Source: Melieria omissa
Lineage: Eukaryota > Arthropoda > Insecta > Diptera > Ulidiidae
NCBI GenBank assembly: GCA_963971225.1
Contig: OZ020270.1
Span: forward strand, 68,144,932 to 68,208,931
Direction of reading: 5' to 3'
DNA: 64,000 nucleotides
The notes under the pieces: generated by a model
The model's input: only the letters and a program-made list of their open reading frames with translations
Told to the model about the DNA's origin: nothing
Databases searched by the model: none
Part shown: positions 53,842-64,000 of the stretch, piece after piece
Numbering within the stretch: position 1 is the first letter of the stretch
Layout: each line of letters starts with the position of its first letter
Program-made: the position numbers and the translations under genes

Positions 53842-55146
53842 CTGTGATCAAACTGAAAGGTGAATTTTGTTATATTTTTAAAATCTTTATTTATTCTTGC
53901 AAATCCATTTCATCTCCTTCAAAGTAATCCCCTCCCGCTGCAATACACTTATGCCAACGAATTTTCCATTCATCATACCACTTGGAAAAACCCTCCGTCG
54001 GGATGGCCATCAGAGCCTTCTTCGATTCAGCTTTTATCTCCTCAATTGAGTCAAAACGGTGTCCTCGGAGTGGTCTTTTGAGTTTGCTGAACAGCCACAA
54101 GTCACACGGGGCCAAATCAGGCGAATACGGTGCTTGCGGAACGATATTTGTTGAATTTTTGGCGAAATGATCACGAAGAACCAATGCAGTATGAGATGGT
54201 GCATTATCGTGGTGCAAAAACCAAGAGTTGCCGGCCCACAATTCTGGCCTCTTGAGGCGAATAGCTTCACGTAAGCGGCGCATAACGCTCAAATAATATT
54301 CCTTGTTGACAGTTTGGCCCGGCGGAAACAATTCATAATGCACCACACCACGATAATCAAAGAAAACTGTCAACATGACCTTGATTTTTGAGCGACTTTG
54401 ACGCGATTTTTTTGGTCTTGGCTCACCTTTTGCACAATATTCACTCGATTGATCGGTTGTTTCGGGATCGTAAGCGTAGACCCAAGTCTCATCTACAGTT
54501 ATGATGCGTTTCATTACGTTTTGATAGTCAGAAAGCATTGTTTCACAGATGTTAACACGACGGTCTTTTTCGAAAAAATTGAGTGTTTTTGGAACCATTC
54601 GAGATTTGACTCTTCTCAAGCCCAATTCGTCTTTCAAAATCGCCTGCACCAATCCAAATGATATGCCCAAACTATCAGCAATGTCTCTAATAGTTAATCG
54701 ACGATTTTCAAGCACCATTTCTTTGACTTGTTTGACGTGATGTTCATCAGTCGATGGTTTTGGCCGATTTGACACCACATTTTTCTCAACACTCTCACGA
54801 CCGGCTTTGAACTCGTTCTACCACTTGTAAACACTTTTAGAAGACAGAGTTTGATCACCAAAGGCTTTTTGCAACATCCTCAACGTTTCTGCAGGCGAAA
54901 TTTCATTCCGCAAACAAAATTTAATGCAACTTCTTTGTTCAATAAATTCAGACATAGTAAAAATCGAAGAATTCACTTTTAGAGCCTCACAAAACGACGC
55001 GTATCTCAAATACTAATGAATATTTTGACGTGAAATTTAGCATAGATGTCACTAACAGTGCTACCAACTTACAGAAACAAAAAATTTACCGATTCGAAAA
55101 ACCCGCGAAGTTTAAATTAAAAATTCACCTTTCAGTTTGATCACAG
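53842..55146 (-). mobile_element. Full-length mariner (1305 bp), TA TSD
   Basis: Inverted ends CTGTGATCAAACTGAAAGG, continuing TGAATTTT, are present at both termini, with TA at 53840-53841 and 55147-55148. The transposase frame on the minus strand is complete except for one stop codon. It inserted in the Gypsy leader/gag start region. Confidence 0.95.
53891..54955 (-). pseudogene. Mariner transposase, one in-frame stop
   Basis: Start Met at 54955 ([13 protein letters not shown]). The paired HTH domain runs to SSKSVYKW, then TAG at 54818-54820, and the same frame continues NEFKAGRESVEKN to the end at 53891. That gives 355 codons including both stops, the normal mariner length. The DD34D motifs are all visible: ITVDETW, HHDNAPSHTA and YSPDLAPCDLWLF. 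No frameshift was seen. One stop in the DNA-binding part is the only evident lesion. Confidence 0.93.
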
Positions 55147-55148
55147 TA

Positions 55149-56582
55149 GTACCAACGAGTGGAAAACGAAATACGTTAATTAATCGTTTAGAACGCGCGG
55201 GTGCGAACACGAGCATGGAAGAATCAATCGGTGAAAATTCGGCATCGTTAATGCAACGTATAAGTGAACTTGAAAAGACAATTATTGATTTACGCGCGCA
55301 GCAAAACCAGAGTACTCAACCCGTAACAGTTTTTAATCCCTCGTTATCGTCTTCACCGATCAGTTCGACGTTGGGAGCAACTAATTGTTTTGCAAACGGC
55401 GTGTGTACGTATACGATGGCACAATCACTATTGCCGCCGTCTTTGCGTAATAATGTACAGTGCAATCGTAACGAAGCGGTAACTTTGAACTCTAACACGT
55501 TGGCACCTAACATCACCACACCGTACGTGAATATTCAGCCGCAAGTACCGGTATGTACAGTCAGTTACGGCCCGTATATATCAAATGTCCCGCCGACATC
55601 ACAGCCATCAGGGATGATACGTTCACCCAACACATACGACAACGTTCGTGACATAAATAGTCGAGTTGTTACCCGAATTTGATCCGTCATCAGATCGTTC
55701 ACTTAATTCAAAAAAATTCATTTCGCGGGTAGAAGTGTCAAAAAGTGCATACAATTGGCAAGAAAACGTATTGACGTATTATTGCGTGGACCAGCCAAAT
55801 ATTGGTTAGACTCGCCCCAAGAAGTTTTTGCGTCATGGTCGCATTTCACGATTAAATTTTTAACTGATTTTCCGTGTGTCGAAAACGAAGCGGACGTGCT
55901 CATAAAAATGGCGCACTCAAAACGACAACAATACGAAACACCGAAAGAGTACTTTTACCGTATGTTATCATTAGGTAGAAATGGTGCTCTGAGTGATTCC
56001 GCCATTGCGCGACACATCATCAACGGAATAAACGAACCAGATTTGAAGAAGAAGATATCGAACGAATATACGCGGGCCGAAGACCTCTTGCGCGATATAA
56101 CTAATTATGAAGTGTATAATGAAGTTAAACCGATACCTATAACCCCGAAAAATACAAGTTTTAATAACGTCGTGCCGAACCGAACGTACCCAAACACGGC
56201 GACAGACGGTCGTTCGCGAATTGTAGACACGGGAAAAGAGAACGTAAAGTGTTATAACTGCTCCAAAAAAGGGCATTATGCTATTAATTGCCCCGAGGCT
56301 CAAAAGAAAGCGCGTTGCCAACTATGCCAACGTACGAATCATAAAACCGAAGACTGTAAAACGATACAAAGACAGTCAGTAAATAAAATAAACGAACAAA
56401 TACCGGATAACGACGGAATTGTGAAAACCATACGTATAAATGGTAATTCAACAAGATCTTTTATAGATCCGGGTAGTACGCGTACGTTAATTCGCGAAAC
56501 TTTCGCATACGAAATCAGTAAACCGGACGATTATACAACAACACTTGAAGGTTTCGGGGGTGCTCGATATATTTCACCATGA
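55149..56582 (+). pseudogene. Gypsy gag and protease region, frame-shifted
   Basis: The first frame (to 55682) has ESIGENSASLMQRISELEK, a coiled region, and ends at a TGA. The second frame (55755-56582) has the gag core (LLRGPAKYWLDSPQ, DLLRDITNYEVY), two CCHC knuckles (CYNCSKKGHYAINC and CQLCQRTNHKTEDC) and a protease-like SFIDPGSTRTLIRETF, where the usual DTG/DSG reads DPG. The frame break between the parts and the altered protease motif suggest loss of function. Confidence 0.8.
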
Positions 56583-58606
56583 AAATAAGTGCGGTGTTAG
56601 AAATCGATGACGTTAAAATAAACAATCAAGATTTGCTCGTTATTAAAGGCGAACTTATATCGGAAAACATTTTGCTCGGGCGTGATGTGCTATGCCATAC
56701 CGGTAAACGGCTAATAATCGAGGGTACTGATTGTAGAGTCGAACAGGTGCGTCATATTAACGTTGCAACCACCCTGAACGAACACGAACACGCTCAACTC
56801 GATGAGATACTAACCGAAAAGGCTCACGTGTTTGCAAATGATATGTCTGAGTTAGGCTCGTGTCTCCTCACCAAAATGACAATCGATGTCAACAACGATG
56901 TACCTGTGTGCCACAAACCTTACCGAATTCCGTTCGCGAAACGTCCGATCGTGTCAAAAATAGTCGAAGAATTGTTAGATAACGGAATAATCCGCCCAAG
57001 TGAGTCACCGTATGCTTTTCCTGTAGTACTCGTTGAAAAAAAGAACGGGGAGCATAGATTGTGTGTCGACTACCGTGATTTGAATAAGATAACGGTGAAA
57101 AGGCCCTACCCCATGCCAATCATGGAGGAACAGTTTGCACAATTGGCAGGTAATAATTTCTTTACGACTCTTGATTTACGAACCGGGTACCACCAAATCG
57201 AAATGGACGAATCGAAAAAGTTCACTGCGTTTATAACTACGGACGGCCATTTCGAATATAATAGAATGCCATTCGGATTAGTCAATGCTTCGGCAATTTT
57301 TCAATCGATGATGAATAAACTCGTAGCGAAAATGCCTACCGGCGAAGTGCTCGCGTACCTCGACGACATAATTATTCCGAGTAAAACAGTAGAAGAGGGA
57401 CTACAACGGTTGAAAAGATTTTTGAAAACATTAAGCGAAAATGGATTGACCTTACGATTGGACAAATGTCGATTTCTCGAATGCGAAATAGAACATTTGG
57501 GTCACATAATCAATAAAAACGGTATCTCGCCGGGTGGAAGAAAGGTATCCGCAATTACCAATTTTAAACCACCGAAAAACATTACGGAGGTCCGACGTTT
57601 TTTAGGCCTCACCGGTTTCTTTCGGAAATTTGTACCCGATTATTCGCTTATTGCGGAACCCATAACGAAACTGTTGCACAAAACGGAACAAAATAATTTT
57701 GCTTGGCAAGATGAGCAACAGTCCGCGTTCCAAAAATTAATTAGTGTACTTACGAATAAACCTTTACTTGCGCTGTACGATGCTAACGCGCAGCACGAGG
57801 TACATACTGATGCTAGCAGCATAGGGCTTGCAGGCGTTTTATTGCAATCAATCAACGGTGAGAACTGGCAACCAGTATTTTATTATAGTCGTCACTGCAC
57901 CGATACCGAGAGCCGCTACCACAGCTATGAACTGGAAGTGCTTGCTGTAGTGGAGACCTTAGAAAGATTTAGAATTTACTTGCTCGGAAAGAAATTTCGT
58001 CTCGTTACGGACTGTTCCGCGATCGCGAAAATGAAATCAAATAAAGAACTCAAACCAAAAATCGCACGCTGGTGGCTAAAACTTCTCGAATACGACTTTG
58101 AGTGTATTCATCGTCATGGTAATCGGCTAGCTCACGTTGACGCGCTTAGCCGGATGCCCGATCAACCCCCTAACGAAGTGGAACCGGCCGGGTTCATTAT
58201 GAAAATAGCCATAACCGAAGAAGATTGGTTACTCACGATGCAGTTACAGGACGCTGTGCTCCGCGAAAGTATTGCGGTACTAAAGGGTGAATTTAAGTCA
58301 CCACGCGAAAACGAAATAAAGAACGATTATAAACTTGTGAACCATCGTTTGTACCGGAAAGACTCCGAAGGTTTACGGTTCGTGGTACCAAAAGCCGTTC
58401 GTTGGCGGATAGTTGAGGCGTGTCACGACAAGGCAGGTCATCACGCTATCGAACGAATAAAACAGTGGTATTGGTTTCCGAAAATGCGAAGTTATGTAAA
58501 AAGTATATCGCCGCGTGTGTTCAGTGCTGTTTTCAGAAACATCGGCCTGGTAAAATCGAAGGGCGATTACATTATAGTGATGTGGACCCAATTCCTTTCC
58601 GTTTAA
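56579..58606 (+). CDS. Gypsy pol: reverse transcriptase and RNase H (675 codons)
   Basis: Open from 56579. RT in about residues 130-310: FPVVLVEKKNGEHRLCVDYR, TLDLRTGYHQIEMDE, RMPFGLVNASAIFQ and the catalytic YLDDIII. Connection LGLTGFFRKFVPDYS. RNase H in about residues 395-520: VHTDASSIGLAGVL, SYELEVLAVVETLERF, LVTDCSA and the closing LAHVDALSR. Then the start of integrase (H..AGH..IERIKQWYWFP), before a frameshift near 58520 moves the rest to the next frame. The core RT and RNase H residues are intact. Confidence 0.88.
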   Translation: MKISAVLEIDDVKINNQDLLVIKGELISENILLGRDVLCHTGKRLIIEGTDCRVEQVRHINVATTLNEHEHAQLDEILTEKAHVFANDMSELGSCLLTKMTIDVNNDVPVCHKPYRIPFAKRPIVSKIVEELLDNGIIRPSESPYAFPVVLVEKKNGEHRLCVDYRDLNKITVKRPYPMPIMEEQFAQLAGNNFFTTLDLRTGYHQIEMDESKKFTAFITTDGHFEYNRMPFGLVNASAIFQSMMNKLVAKMPTGEVLAYLDDIIIPSKTVEEGLQRLKRFLKTLSENGLTLRLDKCRFLECEIEHLGHIINKNGISPGGRKVSAITNFKPPKNITEVRRFLGLTGFFRKFVPDYSLIAEPITKLLHKTEQNNFAWQDEQQSAFQKLISVLTNKPLLALYDANAQHEVHTDASSIGLAGVLLQSINGENWQPVFYYSRHCTDTESRYHSYELEVLAVVETLERFRIYLLGKKFRLVTDCSAIAKMKSNKELKPKIARWWLKLLEYDFECIHRHGNRLAHVDALSRMPDQPPNEVEPAGFIMKIAITEEDWLLTMQLQDAVLRESIAVLKGEFKSPRENEIKNDYKLVNHRLYRKDSEGLRFVVPKAVRWRIVEACHDKAGHHAIERIKQWYWFPKMRSYVKSISPRVFSAVFRNIGLVKSKGDYIIVMWTQFLSV

Positions 58607-59480
58607 TACACATCGATCACTTAGGTCCGTTCGTGCGAAGTAAGCGCGGAAACTGTTACGTACTCGCCATATCTGATGCATTCTCGAAATTCCTAATCGT
58701 AAAAGCAGTGCGTGATACGAAGACGTCGTACCAATGCAAATAGTGACTGATAGAGGCACGGCTTTTACCTCAAAGACATTCGAATCGTATTGCGAACATA
58801 ACGGGATTCAGCATATTAAAACGGCGGTTCGTACCCCACGGGCCAACGGTCAGGTCGAACGTGCGAACCAAACAATTTTAACTTATATACGCACGACCAC
58901 TGAAAATGTGAAAGACTGGGACCAGACGTTGAAAGATCTCCAGTGGACCATAAACTCTCAAAAAAACACATCTACCGGGTTTACCCCTAACGAACTCGTC
59001 TTCGATTTTAATCTACGCGACGTCGTACAGAATCGATTGCTAGTGGCCATAGAACACGACCGCCCTCCCCTAACGCAATCACTAACGATCACTCAAAAAC
59101 GTGAACAGGCAGCCGCCAACGTAAATCACGAACGTGCCCGCTGGAAGAGGCACTTTGATCAAAAACACTCCGAACCAACGAGGTATGTAGAAGACGATCT
59201 GGTTGTAATACAGAACGAACCAGCTGCTACTGGTGAATCACGAAAACTGGAACCTAAATATCGTGGTCCGTACATTGTAACGAAGATAATTGGTAACGAT
59301 CGATATCTAATCGAAGACATACCAGGTATGCAGATAACGAACAAGAAGTTTTGCTCCGTATACACGTCAGACAAAATGAAACGTTGGTGCAGCAGTCATC
59401 CAGAATTAGACAGCGACGACGACGCACAAATCGAGGACGATTCGGGTCAGGAACGGCCGAGTTGTCCGGCGCGCCCATAA
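58420..59480 (+). pseudogene. Gypsy integrase, frame-shifted and slightly deleted
   Basis: The segment 58420-58743 continues the zinc-binding end (CVQCCFQKHRPG) and the first catalytic block (LIHIDHLGPF). It breaks off after VRDTKTSYQC. The next frame (58734-59480) starts at QIVTDRGTAFTS with the second Asp and NGQVERANQTI with the Glu. About 20 residues are missing between the two. A chromatin-binding-like C-terminal part follows and the frame ends inside the 3' LTR. No envelope gene. Confidence 0.85.
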
Positions 59481-59665
59481 AAATACAACCCTGCGACACA
59501 CTGCCTTTCAACAACCCTGAGCAGCTAGCTTGATGGTGTCATGGTGGCCAGTTCCGGAAAACGCGCGCCAGTGAAATGAGTTTTGCATGAATGTTTGGTC
59601 GTGTCAAATGTAAAAAATAAAGAAATATTTCAATAAATACAAAACGAAAAAACGAGCGAGTGTCA
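59463..59665 (+). repeat. Gypsy 3' LTR
   Basis: Same 203-bp sequence as 53016-53218. The integrase frame runs into its start. Confidence 0.92.
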
Positions 59666-59669
59666 CAAG

Positions 59670-60740
59670 TATGTGTATTTATGTTGAAGTCCATGTTCTC
59701 GAGTTGGTGTTCAATTTTAAACTATTTTGTGTCAGAGAATGGATTAACAGCAGCAGATACCTTGTGCAAAATAATTAAAGAAAATCTTAAAATTTTAAGC
59801 AATTTTGGTATAGTAGTGTACGTTTTGGTTTGTGATCAGGGGTCTTCTAATAGAAAGTGTTTCTCCGACTTAGGCGTATGTATAGAGAAACCATACTTTC
59901 AATATCAAAATCATTTAATCAAGTCATTGCGAAATGGTTGGCTTAAATGCGACTTGAAAACGCCTAATGGTTTAGTTAGCTTTAAACTAGTTCAAGAGCT
60001 TTGGGAGAGGGAAGAAAATTGTAAAACCAAAATGTGCCCAACATTGACTAGACAAAACATATTTCCAAATTCATTTGAAAAAATGCGTGTTAAATTTGCC
60101 ACTCAAGTGTTCAGTAAATCAGTTAAGCTGCTTTAGAACAATTTCAGACATAAGTGGATTTAAAAAAATCTCGCAAGAGGTAGCGTTATCCACAGCTGAT
60201 TTTATAGCAAAAATTGATCAAATATTTGATTGTATGAATAGTGGATCTTTGTATGCAGATAACTGCTACCGATCTGCTCTTCAGATTAAGAAAGAATCGC
60301 ACACCTTTATTCAAACATTTTTAAATTATCTAGAGGAAGTAAAATTTGTTGATGAAAAAAAACGAGTTTTCTTCCTAGATGGCATGAAACTATCCTTAAA
60401 ATCGGTCCTTCTACTTGTAGATGAAATATTAAAAGATAATTCGGACAAGTTTATTATGAGAAAGGCCTTAAACCAGGACAAGTTGGAGAATACGTTTGCT
60501 GTGTTAAGGCAAAAAGGAGGTAATAACTGTAACCCCTCTGTAGCCGAACTTAATAATATTTTAGCCAGGCTATTAGCCTTGAAAATAATAAAGTTTAGCT
60601 CCTCTAACAATTGTGAAGAGACGCAAGATTCAATGACTAATTTAATTTCAAGCGCTTCTTTTAGTGAGGATGTTTTGCAGGCTAATGGCGATGATAATGA
60701 CAATGAAATCCTGGAAAATCTTGATCTAAGTAGTGAGATG
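59670..60740 (+). pseudogene. P-superfamily transposase, C-terminal part
   Basis: Continues the P-type gene after the Gypsy insertion. Coding resumes in a frame one base off the left part: VFMLKSMFSSW, NYFVSENGLTAADTLCKII, then YVLVCDQGSSNRKCF with the second catalytic Asp. A frame change at about 60100 leads to the GTP-binding/insertion-like middle and the conserved end NQDKLENTFAVLRQKGGNN, with the catalytic Glu, then NPSVAELNNILARLL. An acidic tail runs to about 60738, where sequence of arm T starts. Several frame breaks make it inactive. Confidence 0.85.
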
Positions 60741-60907
60741 CACGTTGTGTTTTGTCCACTGTTAGTTTTTGTTTATGTGCCAGTTACAAATCGTATCCGG
60801 CTCGAAGGACCATGTTCGATACTCAGAAGTGCGACAGTCGCGCAAACGAATTTAAATTAAAATAAGTGTTTTATGTCAGTTTTATGTTTTATTGAATTGT
60901 TTAAATG

Positions 60908-61080
60908 TTTTTTTGTTTTTTTTTTTTTTTTTTTTTAAACAGGAACAAACGCGCAGGGGATGACCCCTATTAATGCGAAGCATTGCGTTGGTTCAGGAAG
61001 GATATAATGGTTAGGAGATAGGGTTATGAGTGAAGTGGTTATGGACTCTTGCCTTGAACCCATCGAGATCATAAGTGCTG
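60908..61080 (-). mobile_element. 5'-truncated LINE tail, right-arm copy
   Basis: Mirror copy of 13939-14112, with the poly(A) tract now written as T at about 60908-60936 (interrupted by a G). Confidence 0.65.
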
Positions 61081-62701
61081 GGGTGTTTGTTGATATATAT
61101 GTAAAATGTAAATGTTTGTATGTCGGAGGTTTTTAGATGTGACTTTGCCGGAGTTCGTACATCGAGTGCCCGCCGGCGGCGCAAGCTCCCCTTCGGGATG
61201 GCCAGGGTTGCCATCCGTACGTATAAACACATAAATAGACGAACACAATACAATAAAATTGACAATATTAATTTCTACGAGCTGCGTGGCCGGCAGTGTT
61301 TAGCGATCTAAACAATACTATTTTTAAACGTAGGCATTCCTAAATCACATTTTTCATATGACAAAATACTTGTCTTATTTTTTTATTTCTTTATTTAGTG
61401 CTTTAGTAGTGCTTTCGATATATTGAAAGTTATTAGCCCTACTAAATTATGCTTGTCTATACAATCTTTTAACCCTTGGTTTGTCCGTTAGATTTCGATT
61501 TAAAAAAAAAATTAAAACACGTATCTAATTATTTTTGATTTCAAATGTTTTTATGAAGTTTGAAGTCAATATAGCCGTCAATTAATTTTTTTTCGTAGTT
61601 TTCCCATATTCTCAAACTTGTAATCAACCATGTAAAAATATAAACTACTAATTTTATTTCGAACTCGCCACGTAAAAATATTTTTAAACATTTTAAATTG
61701 GGATCAACCACCAAATTTTAATATCAATCAAAGCGTTGGCCATCAAAAAGCTATACACCACAAAGATTCGATTGATAGAAATATGATAGCAATTTGGGCA
61801 GCAAAACCGGCAATCGGCAACACAAACCAGCATAGACACAATAATCGACAACAACAAAAACATTAGCGAATCCCGAGTCATCTTCGTTGAAACGATGATG
61901 ACGATGCTTTGGTTCGTTTGCTCTTTGCTTGCGATTCGGCAAACAAAATCAAGAAACATACGTGCAAATAATGATTGAGCGAACACTACGCTGCAACACA
62001 ACCATTTCAATGTACACGAGTAAAGCCGTTGCGAACAATAACATTGCTTTTTGCTGTTGTCCTACGAAAATCTAACAGAAAATGTTATGAACTTAACATT
62101 CTCAAATGCCTACGCTTCGCTCTTCCCGCTCGCATCATAGCAACCGAAAACAATTTTGTGCCCACATGCGCGTTCTATATTACTTCATATTCTTTAATAT
62201 TACTTCATATTCTTTGGTAAAAGCCATGGTGAGTAAATGTCTGCTTATTTGTTTATTCGTCGTCAACCTGCTCGTTGCTCGGGGTAAATTTAAAATAGCT
62301 GAACTTTATAACAATGAAGTCTAATATAAGTAAATATTGTTATATGTCAAAAAGTCCTTTTTCTAAACATCAGATATGTCCACATATTATTTGATTCTAT
62401 GACTGAATCAATTTCAAGAGTATAAACTGTATCTCATGTGCAGAATCAGAAATGGTTTTTTATTCAGTTCTTAGGTAAAAGATAATGTTTGGCATGAGAA
62501 CACCTCTTTTTCTTACAAAGAACATTCATCGGATGCAATATGAGTGCGAACATAACATGCGCAAGATTACAACTAAGACACCGCAAAACGCAATTCTGTT
62601 AGCAATAAATTTCTGAAATAAACACAATTTTCATGTACTTGTGCAATAAATTTCTTCAAATAATCTACTAAATCGAATATTAATCAAAAAGCATTTTGAT
62701 A

Positions 62702-63675
62702 AGGGAGAGGGCTGGGGTGTGAACCGGGTTTTGTTTTTTGGCTCTAACTTTTCACAGAATAAAGATATCGAAAAATCGAAGATACCGTTGGAAAGGTGAA
62801 TATATAACGCAACTTTGTTATGAAGACAGATTACCGTTTTGATTGAAATTTAACTCTTTACGTCCAATTTTCTGAGAACGTGATTTTTCGCTTTTTCAAA
62901 AAAGTGGCTGGGTTGTGAACCATCTGGAAAATCCCTATTAAAGTCGGAAAATACGAAGAAAACATCCATAATTTTTAAGTACATTGAGAATTTATTTAAT
63001 CATGAAGCCTCAAGAGGTGAAAAAAAGTTATAATGACGCCTCTTAGGCCAAAAAATCGCAATGAATGAAACTGCTCAATTTTTTAAATTTTCATCCTAAT
63101 CGGTGTCGCAATGTTTGCATGTGAAATACGAACGTGTTCTCGTATTGGCTCACTTCAAGTGAACACAACGAAATCGAGTGAAATTATATAAAATGACTTT
63201 ATTTTTATATATCCGTCCATATTTGACAGTGTTAGAACAAATGTAGTACGAAAAACAGGTGGTTCATAACCCAGCCACCTCAGTGGTTCACAGCCCAACC
63301 ACGATGCCATTTTGGAAACTTTAAAATAAACGACACTTCCAATCATAATTCGACATAAACAAATATTGCATCGTAAAATAGAATCAAAACACTAAATAAA
63401 CATGTATTACACAGACTTTTTGCAATAAGCTCAGTCTCTTGGATAGCACAAAAAAAAAAGCCAACAAGTTTTCGCAGTCGATTTTCAAACACGATGTCTT
63501 TCAAACTCGATTGCTGCCACAAGCAATACGTGTTTGTACTTCGGTGTAACCACAAAAGCAGAGTCATATCATAAGACAAAATTGACAGTTGAAAGATTGG
63601 CGATATGTCAATTAGGGAAAGAAAAAACGGCAATGGTTCACACCCCAGCCTGGTTCACAACCCAGCCCTCTCCCT
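62702..63675. mobile_element. Non-autonomous TA-flanked element (974 bp)
   Basis: Inverted ends AGGGAGAGGGCTGGG, continuing a few bases, carry TA at 62700-62701 and 63676-63677. The left arm T has a single TA at the matching place (12319-12320 region), an unoccupied site. The word GGCTGGGTTGTGAACC and close variants recur about seven times in both orientations near the ends and at about 62906, 63262, 63285 and 63630. No transposase. The TA target suggests the Tc1/mariner superfamily or a similar group. Confidence 0.9.
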
Positions 63676-64000
63676 TACTTTAATTTTCTTGATTTAAATC
63701 TATTTTTGTGCTTCAATAATTTTGTGGTATAACAAAAAAACGTATAAAATCAGTTTCACCATGCAATTTTTCGGGCTTTAGGAAACAAAAGTGTCTGTTC
63801 TATTGACTTTTCGAGAACATACGACAAAAGCTTTCTCAGACAACGTTATCTGCGCAGTATCTCTCGTGGTGGGAAGCATGTTGCCGGCCCAGTCCTGATG
63901 TGACAACCAAAAGTCTTGATGTGATACTTCGATATGAGTGCTGCCAATTCATTTTACAGGAGTTTCAAGACTAGTATAGACTCTGGTCTGAACAACGACT

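Larger units (their letters stand above)
53016..59665 (+). mobile_element. Ty3/Gypsy LTR retrotransposon in the P-type gene
   Basis: LTRs of 203 bp (53016-53218 and 59463-59665) begin TGTCCGGCG and end GTGTCA. The only differences noticed are two adjacent-region substitutions near 53095/59542. The 4-bp duplication CAAG lies at 53012-53015 and 59666-59669. Order: leader, mariner insertion (53842-55146), gag, protease, RT, RNase H, integrase. No envelope-like ORF follows integrase. Frameshifts and a short integrase deletion disable it despite the young LTRs. Confidence 0.94.
60741..64000 (-). repeat. Long inverted-repeat arm T, right copy
   Basis: Reverse complement of 11995-14279 once the 974-bp insert at 62702-63675 is set aside. 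The arm reaches the window end, so its outer end is not seen. It begins right behind the P-type transposase. It holds the same LINE tail (60908-61080), the same modules and the same non-coding frames as the left arm, with very few base differences. Confidence 0.92.

Noticed and set aside
59463..59665. Envelope-like gene after Gypsy integrase
   Set aside because: The integrase frame runs straight into the 3' LTR. There is no space or signal-peptide-bearing ORF for an envelope protein.
11995..64000. A single 52-kb transposon called as one element
   Set aside because: The two T arms suggest it, but no outer ends or duplication are visible, the right arm leaves the window, and a partial T copy upstream of the transposase offers a different left end. 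Kept as a hypothesis only.

Overview
The window is eukaryotic, AT-rich and almost entirely transposable elements (TEs). I see no convincing host gene, rRNA, tRNA gene, operon or CRISPR array. The mix of elements (mariner/Tc1, P superfamily, Transib, piggyBac, hAT, Helitron, BEL/Pao, Ty3/Gypsy, LOA, R1-like and CR1/Jockey-like LINEs, tRNA-derived SINEs) fits an insect genome, most likely a fly. A tephritid-like dipteran is my guess, not something the sequence proves.

Layout. 1-1126: 3' part of a non-autonomous Helitron holding a SINE. 1468-1785: a second SINE. 1790-2962: a large hairpin (foldback). 2985-8639: a LOA-clade LINE broken by frameshifts, by a possible solo LTR and by an R1-like LINE with a 14-bp target-site duplication (TSD). 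8831-9387: deleted mariner. 9511-9969: small element with a MADF-domain remnant. 10067-11974: hAT with a perfect 8-bp TSD. 11995-14279: left copy of a 2.28-kb arm ('T') whose inverted copy fills 60741-64000. 14690-20345: rearranged T-related blocks around a BEL gag ORF (16638-17747) and a piggyBac-type element. 21751-23640: tandem and foldback repeats. 23643-29889: BEL/Pao element with LTRs, TSD and a related unoccupied site. 30363-33932: direct duplications plus a solo LTR. 34472-37028: complete non-autonomous Helitron. 37464-47513: a second BEL (minus strand) split in its RT gene by a 7.5-kb Transib (38017-45519), which itself holds a Tc1/mariner, a Tc1/mariner fragment, a piggyBac and a SINE. 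47514-47960: partial T. 47965-52064: CR1/Jockey-like LINE with both ORFs open. 52094-60740: degraded P-superfamily transposase (THAP domain) split by a Ty3/Gypsy element that carries a mariner with one internal stop. 60741-64000: right T arm with a 974-bp TA-flanked element.

The nesting gives relative ages. The second BEL predates Transib, which predates its piggyBac and SINE. The P-type gene predates the Gypsy, which predates the mariner. LOA predates the R1-like insertion. Several insertions can be compared with an unoccupied copy in the same window.

Two observations stand out. The Transib ends carry a CACAGTG heptamer followed, after 12 bp at one end and 23 bp at the other, by a shared nonamer, which is the geometry of V(D)J recombination signals. 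A P-superfamily transposase with a THAP domain directly abuts a multi-kilobase inverted repeat, as in Galileo-type foldback elements; the matching arm lies 46.5 kb away with almost no differences.
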